Assembly (NCBI GenBank): GCA_046765875.1
Contig: JBKPSJ010000138.1
Coordinates: 1-8,628 of the forward strand
DNA length: 8,628 nt
Direction of reading: 5' to 3'
Origin: DASRHY01 sp046765875
GTDB taxonomy: Bacteria; Actinomycetota; Actinomycetes; Propionibacteriales; Kribbellaceae
Shown: positions 1-5,779 of the stretch, one piece after another
Numbering within the stretch: position 1 is the stretch's first letter
Layout: each line of letters starts with the position of its first letter
Translations under genes and position numbers: made by a program
Notes under the pieces: model-generated
What the model was told of the DNA's origin: nothing
The model's database searches: none
What the model saw: the letters and a program-made list of their open reading frames with translations, nothing else

Positions 1-25
1 GGACCCACCACCACCTGACCGCTCC

Positions 26-3000
26 CTATCGGAGCAGGTAGTCGACCAAGCGGTCCATCAGCGCTTCTCGGTTGGCCGCCCCGGTGACACCTTCGAGTCC
101 GAAGCCGAGGTAGACGGTGTCCGGGGTCGCGATCGCGGCACCCTCCTTGATGCCGAAGCCGCCGCGGCGCACCCAGTCGTTGAGGTTCGCGCCCTCGATG
201 CCGCCCGGATCCTGCGGCGCACCGGTGACCGTCCAGCCGTCCGTCGGGTCGGCGTCGTCCTCGAACGAGGTGGTTCCCTCGCCGGTGGAGACCGTGATGT
301 CGTCGACGAACACTCCCGGGAACTGCTGCAGACCCCAGTCGCTCAGGACGGTGATCGAGAGCTCGACCTGCTTGCCGGCGTACGGTGACAGGTCGATCTG
401 CCATTGCTGCCACCCCGACGAGCTGCCGTTGGCGGCGTTCCACGCTCCGGTGGTGCCCGTATTGCTGCACGTCCCGGTGGCCGGGTCGAAGGTCTGGTAA
501 TGGGTCAGGAACGGGTGCAGCACGTTGGCGGCGTCAGCAAGGTTGCTCCAGCCGCCCGTACATGACTGGTCGTCGCTCAGATCACTCGACGTGTGATCGT
601 TCTGGTCGGGCAGCGTAGTCCAATCGTCCTGGCCCACCGTGTGCGCCTCCACGATCAGGTAGTCGAAGTCCAGCTCGAGGTTGTAGTTGGTCCAGAACGA
701 CAGACTCGCGCCGGCTGACGGTACCGTGATGGTCCGCATCAGCCGCTTGTAGGCCCGGTCGGCCCTGTCTCCCCACATGAACTTCTGCCCGGTGTGCGGG
801 TCGAACGGTCCCGCGATCCCGCTCAGGTACTCCGCCGCCGGCCAGCTGTCCAGGTGCGGGAAGCTGCCACCAGGATCGGTGATCCTGAGGAAGTCGCCGG
901 TCGCGATGAACGACGAGTCGATGCCCTGGTTCTGGGCGCTGTCCTCGCCGTTGCGCTCCAGGGCCAGACCGCGCAGCGGGTCGTCGATCCCCGAGATGCG
1001 GAACGGGTCACCCGTGTTCGGGTCGAGACCGCCACCCGCAGTCGTAACCGCCGCACCGAAGACGTACTCGATCGGGTCGCCCTGCGAGTCGCCGGAGCCG
1101 GACAGAGCCAGGCAGCGTGCCAGCACGGCGGGATCCGCGCGGCACTGACGGTTCTCGAACGGGTCGTACACCTGCCCTGAGACGGCCGAGGTGTACTGCT
1201 GGCCGGCGCGCTGACCGGTGTAGGCCACCCGCCCGCCCTCGTTGACGAAGTCGCGCACCTCGAGCAGCTCCTGCATCGCCAGCCGCGACGCGTTGCCCGC
1301 CCCCCAGCCGGGTTCGCGGGTCACGATGTCGTCGCCGGTGTACCACACGACGGCGTCGTAGTGGCTGAGCACGCCGAGGTTGTCCGGCGCGGTGCGGCCG
1401 TTCGCGTCAACGTCGTACACGTCGTACGCGACTCCCTTGGCGTCCAGCGCAGCGGTGTAGAAGGACAGGTACTGCGGCGCCGTCACTCCCGGCTTCGCAG
1501 GGGACGCACCGGTGTAGTCCTCGGCCGAGAGGATCAGGACCCGCTTGCCGGTGTCGGACTGGACCCGATACGTGAACGAGTCACTGCGCTGGCCACCCCC
1601 TTCGAACCACACGGTCACGTTGTTACCGACCGACGCTCCGGTGACCTGGCCGCGCACGACGTGGTAGTACGTGCCGGTACCGGGCCCGTAGCGTTCCCCG
1701 CCGGTCCACTCCGACGTCGACTTCTGCTGTATGGGGCCGTTGCCGACCTGGTACTTCAGCGTCACGGCGCCGAGGTTGCGCCGGGCCAGGACCCGGACCT
1801 CCTGCGGGTCGCCATACGAAACGGCGAAGCGGAAGTCGAACAGCGACTGCTGGCCGTTCTGCGGGTCGATGTCGTCCTGGTCGAGGTAGAACGGCGCGGT
1901 CTTGATGCCGACCGACGAGGCCGGGTCGGCCGGATTCAGCGCCGATCGGGCCATACTGAGGTGGAATGCCAGGGTCTTCTGGAACTCCGCCTGGATCAGC
2001 GCCTCGTCGTCGGGGAAGACGAATCCCGCGCCGGGTACCCCTTCGCCGAGTTCGGGGGTCAGGGAGACGGTGCCTGCATTGACGTCGGCGTAGTCTGTGG
2101 TCTCGCCGTTGGTGACGTACAGCGTGTCAGCCGACTGTCCGGGGTTGAAGCCGGCGATCGCGGGTTTCGCGTCGGTGCCGGCAATCGCGGCATAGATCGG
2201 GTTGTCGGCGTCAGGCGTGCCGACCTGCCAGCCCTGCGGGTACAGCAGCCACTGGCCGAACGAGTGAAGGTTCGACTGGAACTTCGGCTTCACGCGGTCG
2301 ATCAGACCTGCCATCGCACGGGTCTCCGGCTCGGACGCCGGGCTCGGGCCGCGGTAGGTCTCCTCGGAGGGACTCGGCGAGGAGCCCTCGTTGTCGTAGC
2401 CCCAGTGTTCGTTGAAGTTGCGGTTCGGGTCGACGCCGTCGACAGCGGTGATCTGGCCGTCGCCGTCGTTGTCGCGCAGGTTCTTCCGCCACAGCCGCTC
2501 GTGGTCGAACGTGTACTGGTACCCGTCGGGGTTCGCCGAGACGACGAACCACAACTCGGTCTGCTTCAGCAGGTTCTTGATATCTTTGTCGTTCGCCCGC
2601 CAGCGGTCGATGAAGTAGTGCAGCAGCCGGCGGTTCACCTCGAGGCTGATCCACTCGCGCGCGTGCTGGTTCGACGAGTACAAGACCGCCGGGCGAGATC
2701 CGTCGGCTATTTCGCGCGCACTCTGAGTGAGCTTGAGGCCGATCAGTTCGCGGCCCTGATGTGTGTGGCCGAGGACCTCGAGCTTGACCAGCAGGGGGTT
2801 GCTGAGCGCCACCTCGTAGAGCACGTCACGGAAGCCGCCCGGCTGGTCCCACGATCGATAGACCTTGTAGCCCGCGGCTGCCTGTGCAGCAGCCTGCTCC
2901 GAGACCGACTGGCCCTTCTTGTTCCGCTTGACGGTCACCTTGACGCCTGAGGCGGCCATCTTGTTTCGCTGAGCACGAGTGAGAACCGCATCGGCCGTGA

Positions 3001-3187
3001 TTCCCGATCCGGTCTGGTGCACCGCGGCGAGCTCGAGCCCGGGCACGGCCTCCGCGATCTTGTCGGCCGGTCCGTCGAGTGTGTACATCTCGAGCGACGC
3101 ATCCGGCTGCCGGGCGATGGCGGGCAACGAGACCACGCTGAGTGCGATTGAGGCCAGGAGCGCTACGACTGCACGTCTAGAGGACAT
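26..3187 (-). CDS. Secreted M14-family zinc carboxypeptidase with multidomain C-terminal half
   Basis: Predicted extracellular metallo-carboxypeptidase of 1053 residues that would remove C-terminal residues from peptides. Residues 1-26 look like a Sec signal peptide: two Arg, a hydrophobic run, then LPAIA before the mature part. A propeptide-like stretch covers about 27-105. The M14 catalytic domain (about 105-420) shows the zinc ligands in HARE (H175, E178) and NLHSF (H308). It also has the substrate-binding DPNRNF motif (N255, R256) and the catalytic Glu in LTPELGEG (about E379). Residues 430-545 look like a beta-sandwich. From about 548 a ThuA/glutamine-amidotransferase-like alpha/beta fold begins (KRVLILSAEDY). 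A MAM or immune-inhibitor-A-like beta domain follows at about 820-965. The paired Cys suit a secreted protein. I chose ATG at 3187 over an in-frame GTG at 3196 because that GTG overlaps the strong ribosome binding site. It is much longer than the roughly 300-400 residues typical of the catalytic family. The M14 call is firm; the C-terminal domain names are less so. Confidence 0.93.
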   Translation of the reverse strand: MSSRRAVVALLASIALSVVSLPAIARQPDASLEMYTLDGPADKIAEAVPGLELAAVHQTGSGITADAVLTRAQRNKMAASGVKVTVKRNKKGQSVSEQAAAQAAAGYKVYRSWDQPGGFRDVLYEVALSNPLLVKLEVLGHTHQGRELIGLKLTQSAREIADGSRPAVLYSSNQHAREWISLEVNRRLLHYFIDRWRANDKDIKNLLKQTELWFVVSANPDGYQYTFDHERLWRKNLRDNDGDGQITAVDGVDPNRNFNEHWGYDNEGSSPSPSEETYRGPSPASEPETRAMAGLIDRVKPKFQSNLHSFGQWLLYPQGWQVGTPDADNPIYAAIAGTDAKPAIAGFNPGQSADTLYVTNGETTDYADVNAGTVSLTPELGEGVPGAGFVFPDDEALIQAEFQKTLAFHLSMARSALNPADPASSVGIKTAPFYLDQDDIDPQNGQQSLFDFRFAVSYGDPQEVRVLARRNLGAVTLKYQVGNGPIQQKSTSEWTGGERYGPGTGTYYHVVRGQVTGASVGNNVTVWFEGGGQRSDSFTYRVQSDTGKRVLILSAEDYTGASPAKPGVTAPQYLSFYTAALDAKGVAYDVYDVDANGRTAPDNLGVLSHYDAVVWYTGDDIVTREPGWGAGNASRLAMQELLEVRDFVNEGGRVAYTGQRAGQQYTSAVSGQVYDPFENRQCRADPAVLARCLALSGSGDSQGDPIEYVFGAAVTTAGGGLDPNTGDPFRISGIDDPLRGLALERNGEDSAQNQGIDSSFIATGDFLRITDPGGSFPHLDSWPAAEYLSGIAGPFDPHTGQKFMWGDRADRAYKRLMRTITVPSAGASLSFWTNYNLELDFDYLIVEAHTVGQDDWTTLPDQNDHTSSDLSDDQSCTGGWSNLADAANVLHPFLTHYQTFDPATGTCSNTGTTGAWNAANGSSSGWQQWQIDLSPYAGKQVELSITVLSDWGLQQFPGVFVDDITVSTGEGTTSFEDDADPTDGWTVTGAPQDPGGIEGANLNDWVRRGGFGIKEGAAIATPDTVYLGFGLEGVTGAANREALMDRLVDYLLR

Positions 3188-3195
3188 TGACAACA

Positions 3196-3202
3196 CCCCT
3201 CC
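3196..3202 (-). promoter_or_regulatory. Ribosome binding site of the M14 carboxypeptidase gene
   Basis: Reading the minus strand, GGAGGGG ends 8 nt before the ATG at 3187. The alternative GTG at 3196-3194 shares its first base with this element and could not use it, so the site decides the start codon. Confidence 0.8.
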
Positions 3203-3292
3203 GGCGGATGGGCGTACGTCCCCTGCGAGCGCTTCGCCAGCCGCAGCCGAGGATGGTGCTGCCGGCTGAGGACGCGCGCCAAATTTTGTCGA

Positions 3293-3321
3293 ACGCTACT
3301 CCCGGAGCATCGCGCGGGCAA
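3293..3321 (-). promoter_or_regulatory. Candidate promoter of the M14 carboxypeptidase gene
   Basis: On the minus strand TTGCCC (3321-3316) and TAGCGT (3298-3293) are separated by exactly 17 bp, an acceptable housekeeping-sigma arrangement for an actinomycete (TTGNNN and TANNNT). Transcription would start near 3286, giving a 5' untranslated region of about 100 nt. The -35 element overlaps an inverted repeat (3305-3326) that could be an operator. This is a prediction from spacing and sequence only. Confidence 0.45.
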
Positions 3322-3326
3322 TGCTC
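3305..3326. repeat. Inverted repeat in the M14 promoter, possible operator
   Basis: GAGCAT and ATGCTC form perfect 6-bp arms separated by 10 bp. The repeat occupies the spacer and -35 element of the predicted peptidase promoter, where a bound repressor would block RNA polymerase. Arms 16 bp apart centre to centre fall roughly one and a half helical turns apart. I do not recognise the motif as that of a named regulator. Confidence 0.35.
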
Positions 3327-3335
3327 AAGACCCGA

Positions 3336-3369
3336 TTTCGTTGGCGTCGAGGCGACCTCAGCAACGAAA
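3336..3369 (-). terminator. Candidate terminator hairpin after the aldo/keto reductase gene
   Basis: TTTCGTTG (3336-3343) and CAACGAAA (3362-3369) are perfect 8-bp complementary arms. A second short pair nests inside them, GTCG (3346-3349) with CGAC (3353-3356). On the minus strand the hairpin begins 7 nt after the reductase stop codon. No U-tract follows the stem, so it would be a U-less terminator of the kind often proposed in actinomycetes. It could equally protect the 3' end of the transcript. Confidence 0.5.
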
Positions 3370-3375
3370 GGGGCA

Positions 3376-4359
3376 CTAAATGCTCAGCAGGCGCATCATA
3401 TTCTCGGCGTAGCGGTCTCCGGCGACGGCGTCGGCCGGTACGGCGGCCTCGAGCGCGGCCAGGTCCTCGGCGGAAAGCTCGAGGTCGGCGGCTGCCACGT
3501 TCTGCTCCAGATATGTACGCCGCCTCGTGCCCGGGATCGGCACCACGTGCTCGTCGCGCTGCTGCACCCAGGCCAGCGCGAGTTGCCCCGCGGTGACACC
3601 ACGCTCCGCCGCCACCGTGTCCAGGGCCCGGACCATCGCCATGTTGCGGTCCAGGTTGTCCCCGGTGAACCGGGGCTGGCCGGTCCGGCGGAAGTCGTCG
3701 TCCGGCAGGTCCGCCGCCTTGACCTTCCCGGTCAGGAAGCCGCGGCCGAGCGGGGAGTACGCGACGATCCCGATCCCCAGCTCGGCGCAGGTCGGCGCGA
3801 TCTCGGCCTCGATGTCACGCGTCCACAGCGACCACTCGGTCTGCACCGCGGCGATCGGGTGCACCGCGTGGGCCCGGCGGATCGTGTTCGAGCCCGCCTC
3901 GGACAGGCCCAGGTGCCGGACCTTTCCCGCGTGTACCAGCTCCGCCATCGCGCCGGCGGTCTCCTCGATCGGCACGTTCGGGTCGACCCGGTGCTGGTAG
4001 TAGAGGTCGATGTGATCGACGCCGAGGCGTCGCAGCGAGCCGTCGCAGGCTTCCTTCACGTACGCCGGGTCGCCGCGCACGCCCCGGTACGCCGGGTCGT
4101 CGGCGCGCAACTGGATGCCGAACTTGGTCGCGAGTACCACCTCGTCGCGGCGGTCCGCTATCGCACGCCCGACCAGTTCCTCGTTCGTGTGCGGGCCGTA
4201 CGCGTCGGAGGTATCCAGCAGTGTGACGCCCAGATCGAGGGCGCGGTGGATCGTCGACACCGACTCCTCGTCGTCGCGGCCGCTGTAGTACGCGCTCATG
4301 CCCATGCAGCCCAGGCCCTGAGCGCTCACCGTCAGGTCACCGAGAGTGCGGGTCTTCAC
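3376..4359 (-). CDS. Aldo/keto reductase, NADPH-dependent (YakC/AKR13-like)
   Basis: Cytoplasmic TIM-barrel oxidoreductase of 327 residues, the usual family length, expected to reduce aldehydes or ketones with NADPH. The catalytic tetrad is complete: D49 and Y54 in LLDTSDAYG, K79 in LATKFG, and H123 in IDLYYQHR. Also present are the early GLGCMGMS motif and, near the C-terminus, the cofactor-binding IPGTRR segment. The overall pattern (EWSLWTRDIE, AYSPLGRGFLTGK) fits the YakC-like branch. The start is GTG, overlapping the stop of the upstream MerR gene by 4 bp (GTGA). AAGGAGG at 4376-4370 lies 10 nt upstream and supports this start. The pair is presumably one transcript controlled by the MerR protein. 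The natural substrate cannot be read from sequence. Confidence 0.94.
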   Translation of the reverse strand: MKTRTLGDLTVSAQGLGCMGMSAYYSGRDDEESVSTIHRALDLGVTLLDTSDAYGPHTNEELVGRAIADRRDEVVLATKFGIQLRADDPAYRGVRGDPAYVKEACDGSLRRLGVDHIDLYYQHRVDPNVPIEETAGAMAELVHAGKVRHLGLSEAGSNTIRRAHAVHPIAAVQTEWSLWTRDIEAEIAPTCAELGIGIVAYSPLGRGFLTGKVKAADLPDDDFRRTGQPRFTGDNLDRNMAMVRALDTVAAERGVTAGQLALAWVQQRDEHVVPIPGTRRRTYLEQNVAAADLELSAEDLAALEAAVPADAVAGDRYAENMMRLLSI

Positions 4360-4733
4360 TGCTTACGGTCCTCCTTCGCCGCGATCTCGGCGTAGTTGTC
4401 GATCTTGCGATCCAGTACTTCGAGAAACGCCTGCATCTCCGCCATCCGCAGCTGGATCTCCTCGCGGTGCTCGATCAGGATGTCCTTGCGCCGCCCGGCC
4501 GTGACCGGCCCGATCCGCCGCAGGTCGGCGTACTCCTTCATCAACCGGATCGGCATACCCGTGCTCCGCAGCCGCAGCAGGAACGCGACCCAGGAGAGGT
4601 CGTCCTGCGTATAGCTGCGCCGTCCGCCGGAGTCCCGGGGTGGTGGGTCGATCAGCCCGATCTTCTCGTAGTACCGCAGCGTGTCGGTGGACAGTCCGCT
4701 GCGCTCCGCAACTTCAGCAATCGAATAACTCAC
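4356..4733 (-). CDS. MerR-family transcriptional regulator
   Basis: DNA-binding regulator of 125 residues. The N-terminal winged helix-turn-helix runs over about residues 3-70. It includes the family-typical TLRYYEKIGL (18-27) and the wing RRSY (38-41). A long dimerisation helix follows, at about 80-118 and rich in Glu, Arg and Lys. The protein has no cysteine at all, which argues against metal sensing through Cys or Cys-based aldehyde sensing. It therefore differs in mechanism from Bacillus AdhR, a MerR regulator of aldehyde response that depends on Cys. The start is GTG at 4733. GAGGT lies only one base upstream, too close to act as a normal ribosome binding site, and a leaderless transcript is likely. 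It overlaps the aldo/keto reductase gene by 4 bp and probably controls itself and that gene. The inducer is unknown. Confidence 0.92.
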   Translation of the reverse strand: MSYSIAEVAERSGLSTDTLRYYEKIGLIDPPPRDSGGRRSYTQDDLSWVAFLLRLRSTGMPIRLMKEYADLRRIGPVTAGRRKDILIEHREEIQLRMAEMQAFLEVLDRKIDNYAEIAAKEDRKQ

Positions 4734-4739
4734 ACCTCG

Positions 4740-4770
4740 ACGCTAGAACCTGGAGCGCACTCCAACGCAA
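4740..4770 (-). promoter_or_regulatory. MerR-type promoter with 19-bp spacer
   Basis: On the minus strand TTGCGT (4770-4765) and TAGCGT (4745-4740) are separated by 19 bp. That overlong spacing is the hallmark of promoters activated by MerR-family proteins, which distort the DNA to realign the elements. The palindrome at 4751-4764 sits inside the spacer, as in mer, sox and related promoters. Transcription would begin at about 4733-4734, essentially on the GTG start of the regulator. Confidence 0.7.
4751..4764. promoter_or_regulatory. MerR operator palindrome
   Basis: TGGAG (4751-4755) and CTCCA (4760-4764) are perfect 5-bp arms around the 4-bp centre CGCA. The site lies between the -35 and -10 elements of the minus-strand promoter. 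It also falls in the expected -35 region of the divergent methyltransferase gene, so one bound dimer could affect both directions. Confidence 0.65.
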
Positions 4771-4771
4771 C

Positions 4772-4777
4772 TACGCT
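4772..4777 (+). promoter_or_regulatory. Candidate -10 element of the methyltransferase gene
   Basis: TACGCT fits the actinomycete TANNNT pattern. It would place the transcription start at about 4784-4785, on the A of the methyltransferase ATG. There is no purine-rich ribosome binding site in the short sequence before that ATG, which is consistent with a leaderless message. No good -35 is visible; the nearest hexamer (CTGGAG, 4750-4755) is weak and overlaps the MerR operator. Confidence 0.35.
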
Positions 4778-4784
4778 TCAGCGC

Positions 4785-5573
4785 ATGGGTGTCGACTACG
4801 ACGATCGGCTGCACCGCGTCTACGCCGAAGGCCGCCGCCTTTCCGCGGACAGCCTGCGATCGTGGCGGTCCGAGTTCGAGCGGTACGCACCAAGCCACCG
4901 GCCGCTGACCGTGCTCGACCTCGGCTCGGGCACCGGCCGGTTCACACCGCTGCTCGCCGAAGCCTTCGGCGGTCCGGTGTACGGCGTGGAGCCGTCGGCA
5001 CGGATGCGCGAGATCGCCGAGTCCGGCGCCGCCCACCCGGCGGTCCGCTATCTCCACGGCCGCGCCGAGGCGATCCCGCTGCCGGACGAGTCCTGCGACC
5101 TTGCGCTGTTGTTCCTCACGCTCCACCACTTCACCGACCAGCCCGCCGCCCTCGCCGAACTGGTCCGGGTGCTGCGGCCGGCTGGGGTTGTACTGATCCG
5201 CAGCCAGTTCTCGGATCGGATGCCGGACCTGTTCTGGTACCGCTATCTGCCATCGGCGCGGCGGGTGGACGCAGCGATGTACAAGCCGCTTGGCGAGGTG
5301 GTCGCCCTTGCGCGGGCCGCCGGGCTGGAGGGCGAGCCGGTCCGGGTACGGATCAGCGGGCAGCCGCGGACGTTGCGGGAGACCTACGAGCGGCTGGTGT
5401 TGCGGCCGTTCTCGACGTTCGAGCACCTGGCCGACGATGAGGTCGAGGCGGGTCTGGCCGAGATGGCCCGCGACGCCGAGACCGACCCGGACCGGCCGAT
5501 GCCCGCATTCGCCGAGGACCTCCTCGTGCTGAGGAAATCCGGCACTCAGTGGTCCGGTCAGTCACTGGTCTAG
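4785..5573 (+). CDS. Class I SAM-dependent methyltransferase (Methyltransf_11/UbiE-like)
   Basis: Cytoplasmic methyltransferase of 262 residues with a Rossmann-type core. Motif I is VLDLGSGTGRF (43-53). The acidic residue closing strand 2, expected to bind the SAM ribose, is E69 in VYGVEPS. The RAEAIPLPDESCDLALL stretch and the LHHFTDQPAALAELVRVLRP segment are typical of the Methyltransf_11 group. The C-terminal third (about 165-262) is variable and probably decides substrate choice, which I cannot predict. The open frame extends upstream through the MerR gene, but ATG at 4785 is the sensible start. It leaves the divergent promoter region free, and the protein then begins just before its fold. 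The gene is divergent from MerR across 51 bp. Its stop codon TAG lies inside a dre-like palindrome. Confidence 0.88.
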   Translation: MGVDYDDRLHRVYAEGRRLSADSLRSWRSEFERYAPSHRPLTVLDLGSGTGRFTPLLAEAFGGPVYGVEPSARMREIAESGAAHPAVRYLHGRAEAIPLPDESCDLALLFLTLHHFTDQPAALAELVRVLRPAGVVLIRSQFSDRMPDLFWYRYLPSARRVDAAMYKPLGEVVALARAAGLEGEPVRVRISGQPRTLRETYERLVLRPFSTFEHLADDEVEAGLAEMARDAETDPDRPMPAFAEDLLVLRKSGTQWSGQSLV

Positions 5574-5579
5574 ACCAAT
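5564..5579. promoter_or_regulatory. dre-like operator (DasR/GntR-HutC type palindrome)
   Basis: ACTGGTCTAGACCAAT contains the perfect 12-bp palindrome TGGTCTAGACCA (5566-5577). From memory it differs at a single position from the DasR-responsive element consensus of Streptomyces (ACTGGTCTAGACCACT and variants). DasR is a GntR/HutC regulator that senses phosphorylated amino sugars and controls chitin and N-acetylglucosamine use and, in some species, antibiotics. An extra half-site, AGTGGTC, lies at 5548-5554, 16 bp upstream of the left arm. The palindrome spans the methyltransferase TAG stop and is about 200 bp ahead of priA. No amino-sugar gene is visible in the window. Confidence 0.6.
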
Positions 5580-5779
5580 CGTTGTTGCCATCTAAGCCGC
5601 TAAAGATCCCTAACGGGACGGTCGCCCTCAGGCCGCGTGCCACCGCCGCCGAGCACCATGCGTTGCGAAGGGCCGCCTTGGTTGGTGCCGCAATAGCCGC
5701 TGAGACACCTGCTGGATCAGTGACTCATTCGGTCAGCTGGATTCCGAGGTCCGCAGAGACGCCATTTAGGGTGAGGGCC
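5574..5779 (+). other. Leader region upstream of priA
   Basis: This stretch of 206 bp lies between the methyltransferase stop and the priA start. It is less GC-rich and less codon-like than its flanks. The priA frame stays open through it back to 5549, but the translation there resembles no protein I know. The right half of the dre-like palindrome is at its left edge. I could not place a convincing promoter, and no histidine-rich leader peptide or attenuator is visible. Confidence 0.5.
5768..5777 (+). promoter_or_regulatory. Ribosome binding region of priA
   Basis: AGGGTGAGGG precedes the ATG at 5780. The first AGGG (5768-5771) leaves an 8-nt gap, which suits that ATG. An in-frame GTG at 5771 would overlap the element and is less likely. 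Confidence 0.6.

Noticed and set aside
1..25. Possible terminator after the carboxypeptidase gene
   Set aside because: Only 25 bases remain to the window edge, with a short ACC-rich run and no complete hairpin, so nothing can be claimed.
1361..2950. 529-codon open frame on the plus strand, antisense to the carboxypeptidase
   Set aside because: Its product is Arg/Val/Gly-rich low-complexity text with no motif. It lies opposite a gene with clear M14 catalytic residues. Long antisense frames are expected in GC-rich coding DNA.
3187..4395. 402-codon open frame on the plus strand across the peptidase-reductase gap
   Set aside because: It runs opposite the aldo/keto reductase, whose catalytic tetrad is intact. 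Its product is Arg/Val-rich with no domain.
4467..4784. In-frame extension of the methyltransferase upstream through the MerR gene
   Set aside because: The extra 106 residues lie opposite the MerR coding sequence and across its promoter. The translation is Pro/Gln/Arg-rich shadow sequence.
5679..5692. T-box-like TGGTTGGTGCCGCA in the priA leader
   Set aside because: It matches the T-box core at only about 10 of 14 positions. I could not find a stem I with a specifier codon or an antiterminator or sequestrator pairing, and a T-box on priA would be atypical for actinomycetes.
5549..5779. In-frame extension of priA back to GTG 5549
   Set aside because: PriA homology begins at LLPAVD, close after ATG 5780. 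The extra 77 residues resemble nothing, and the extension would overlap the end of the methyltransferase gene.
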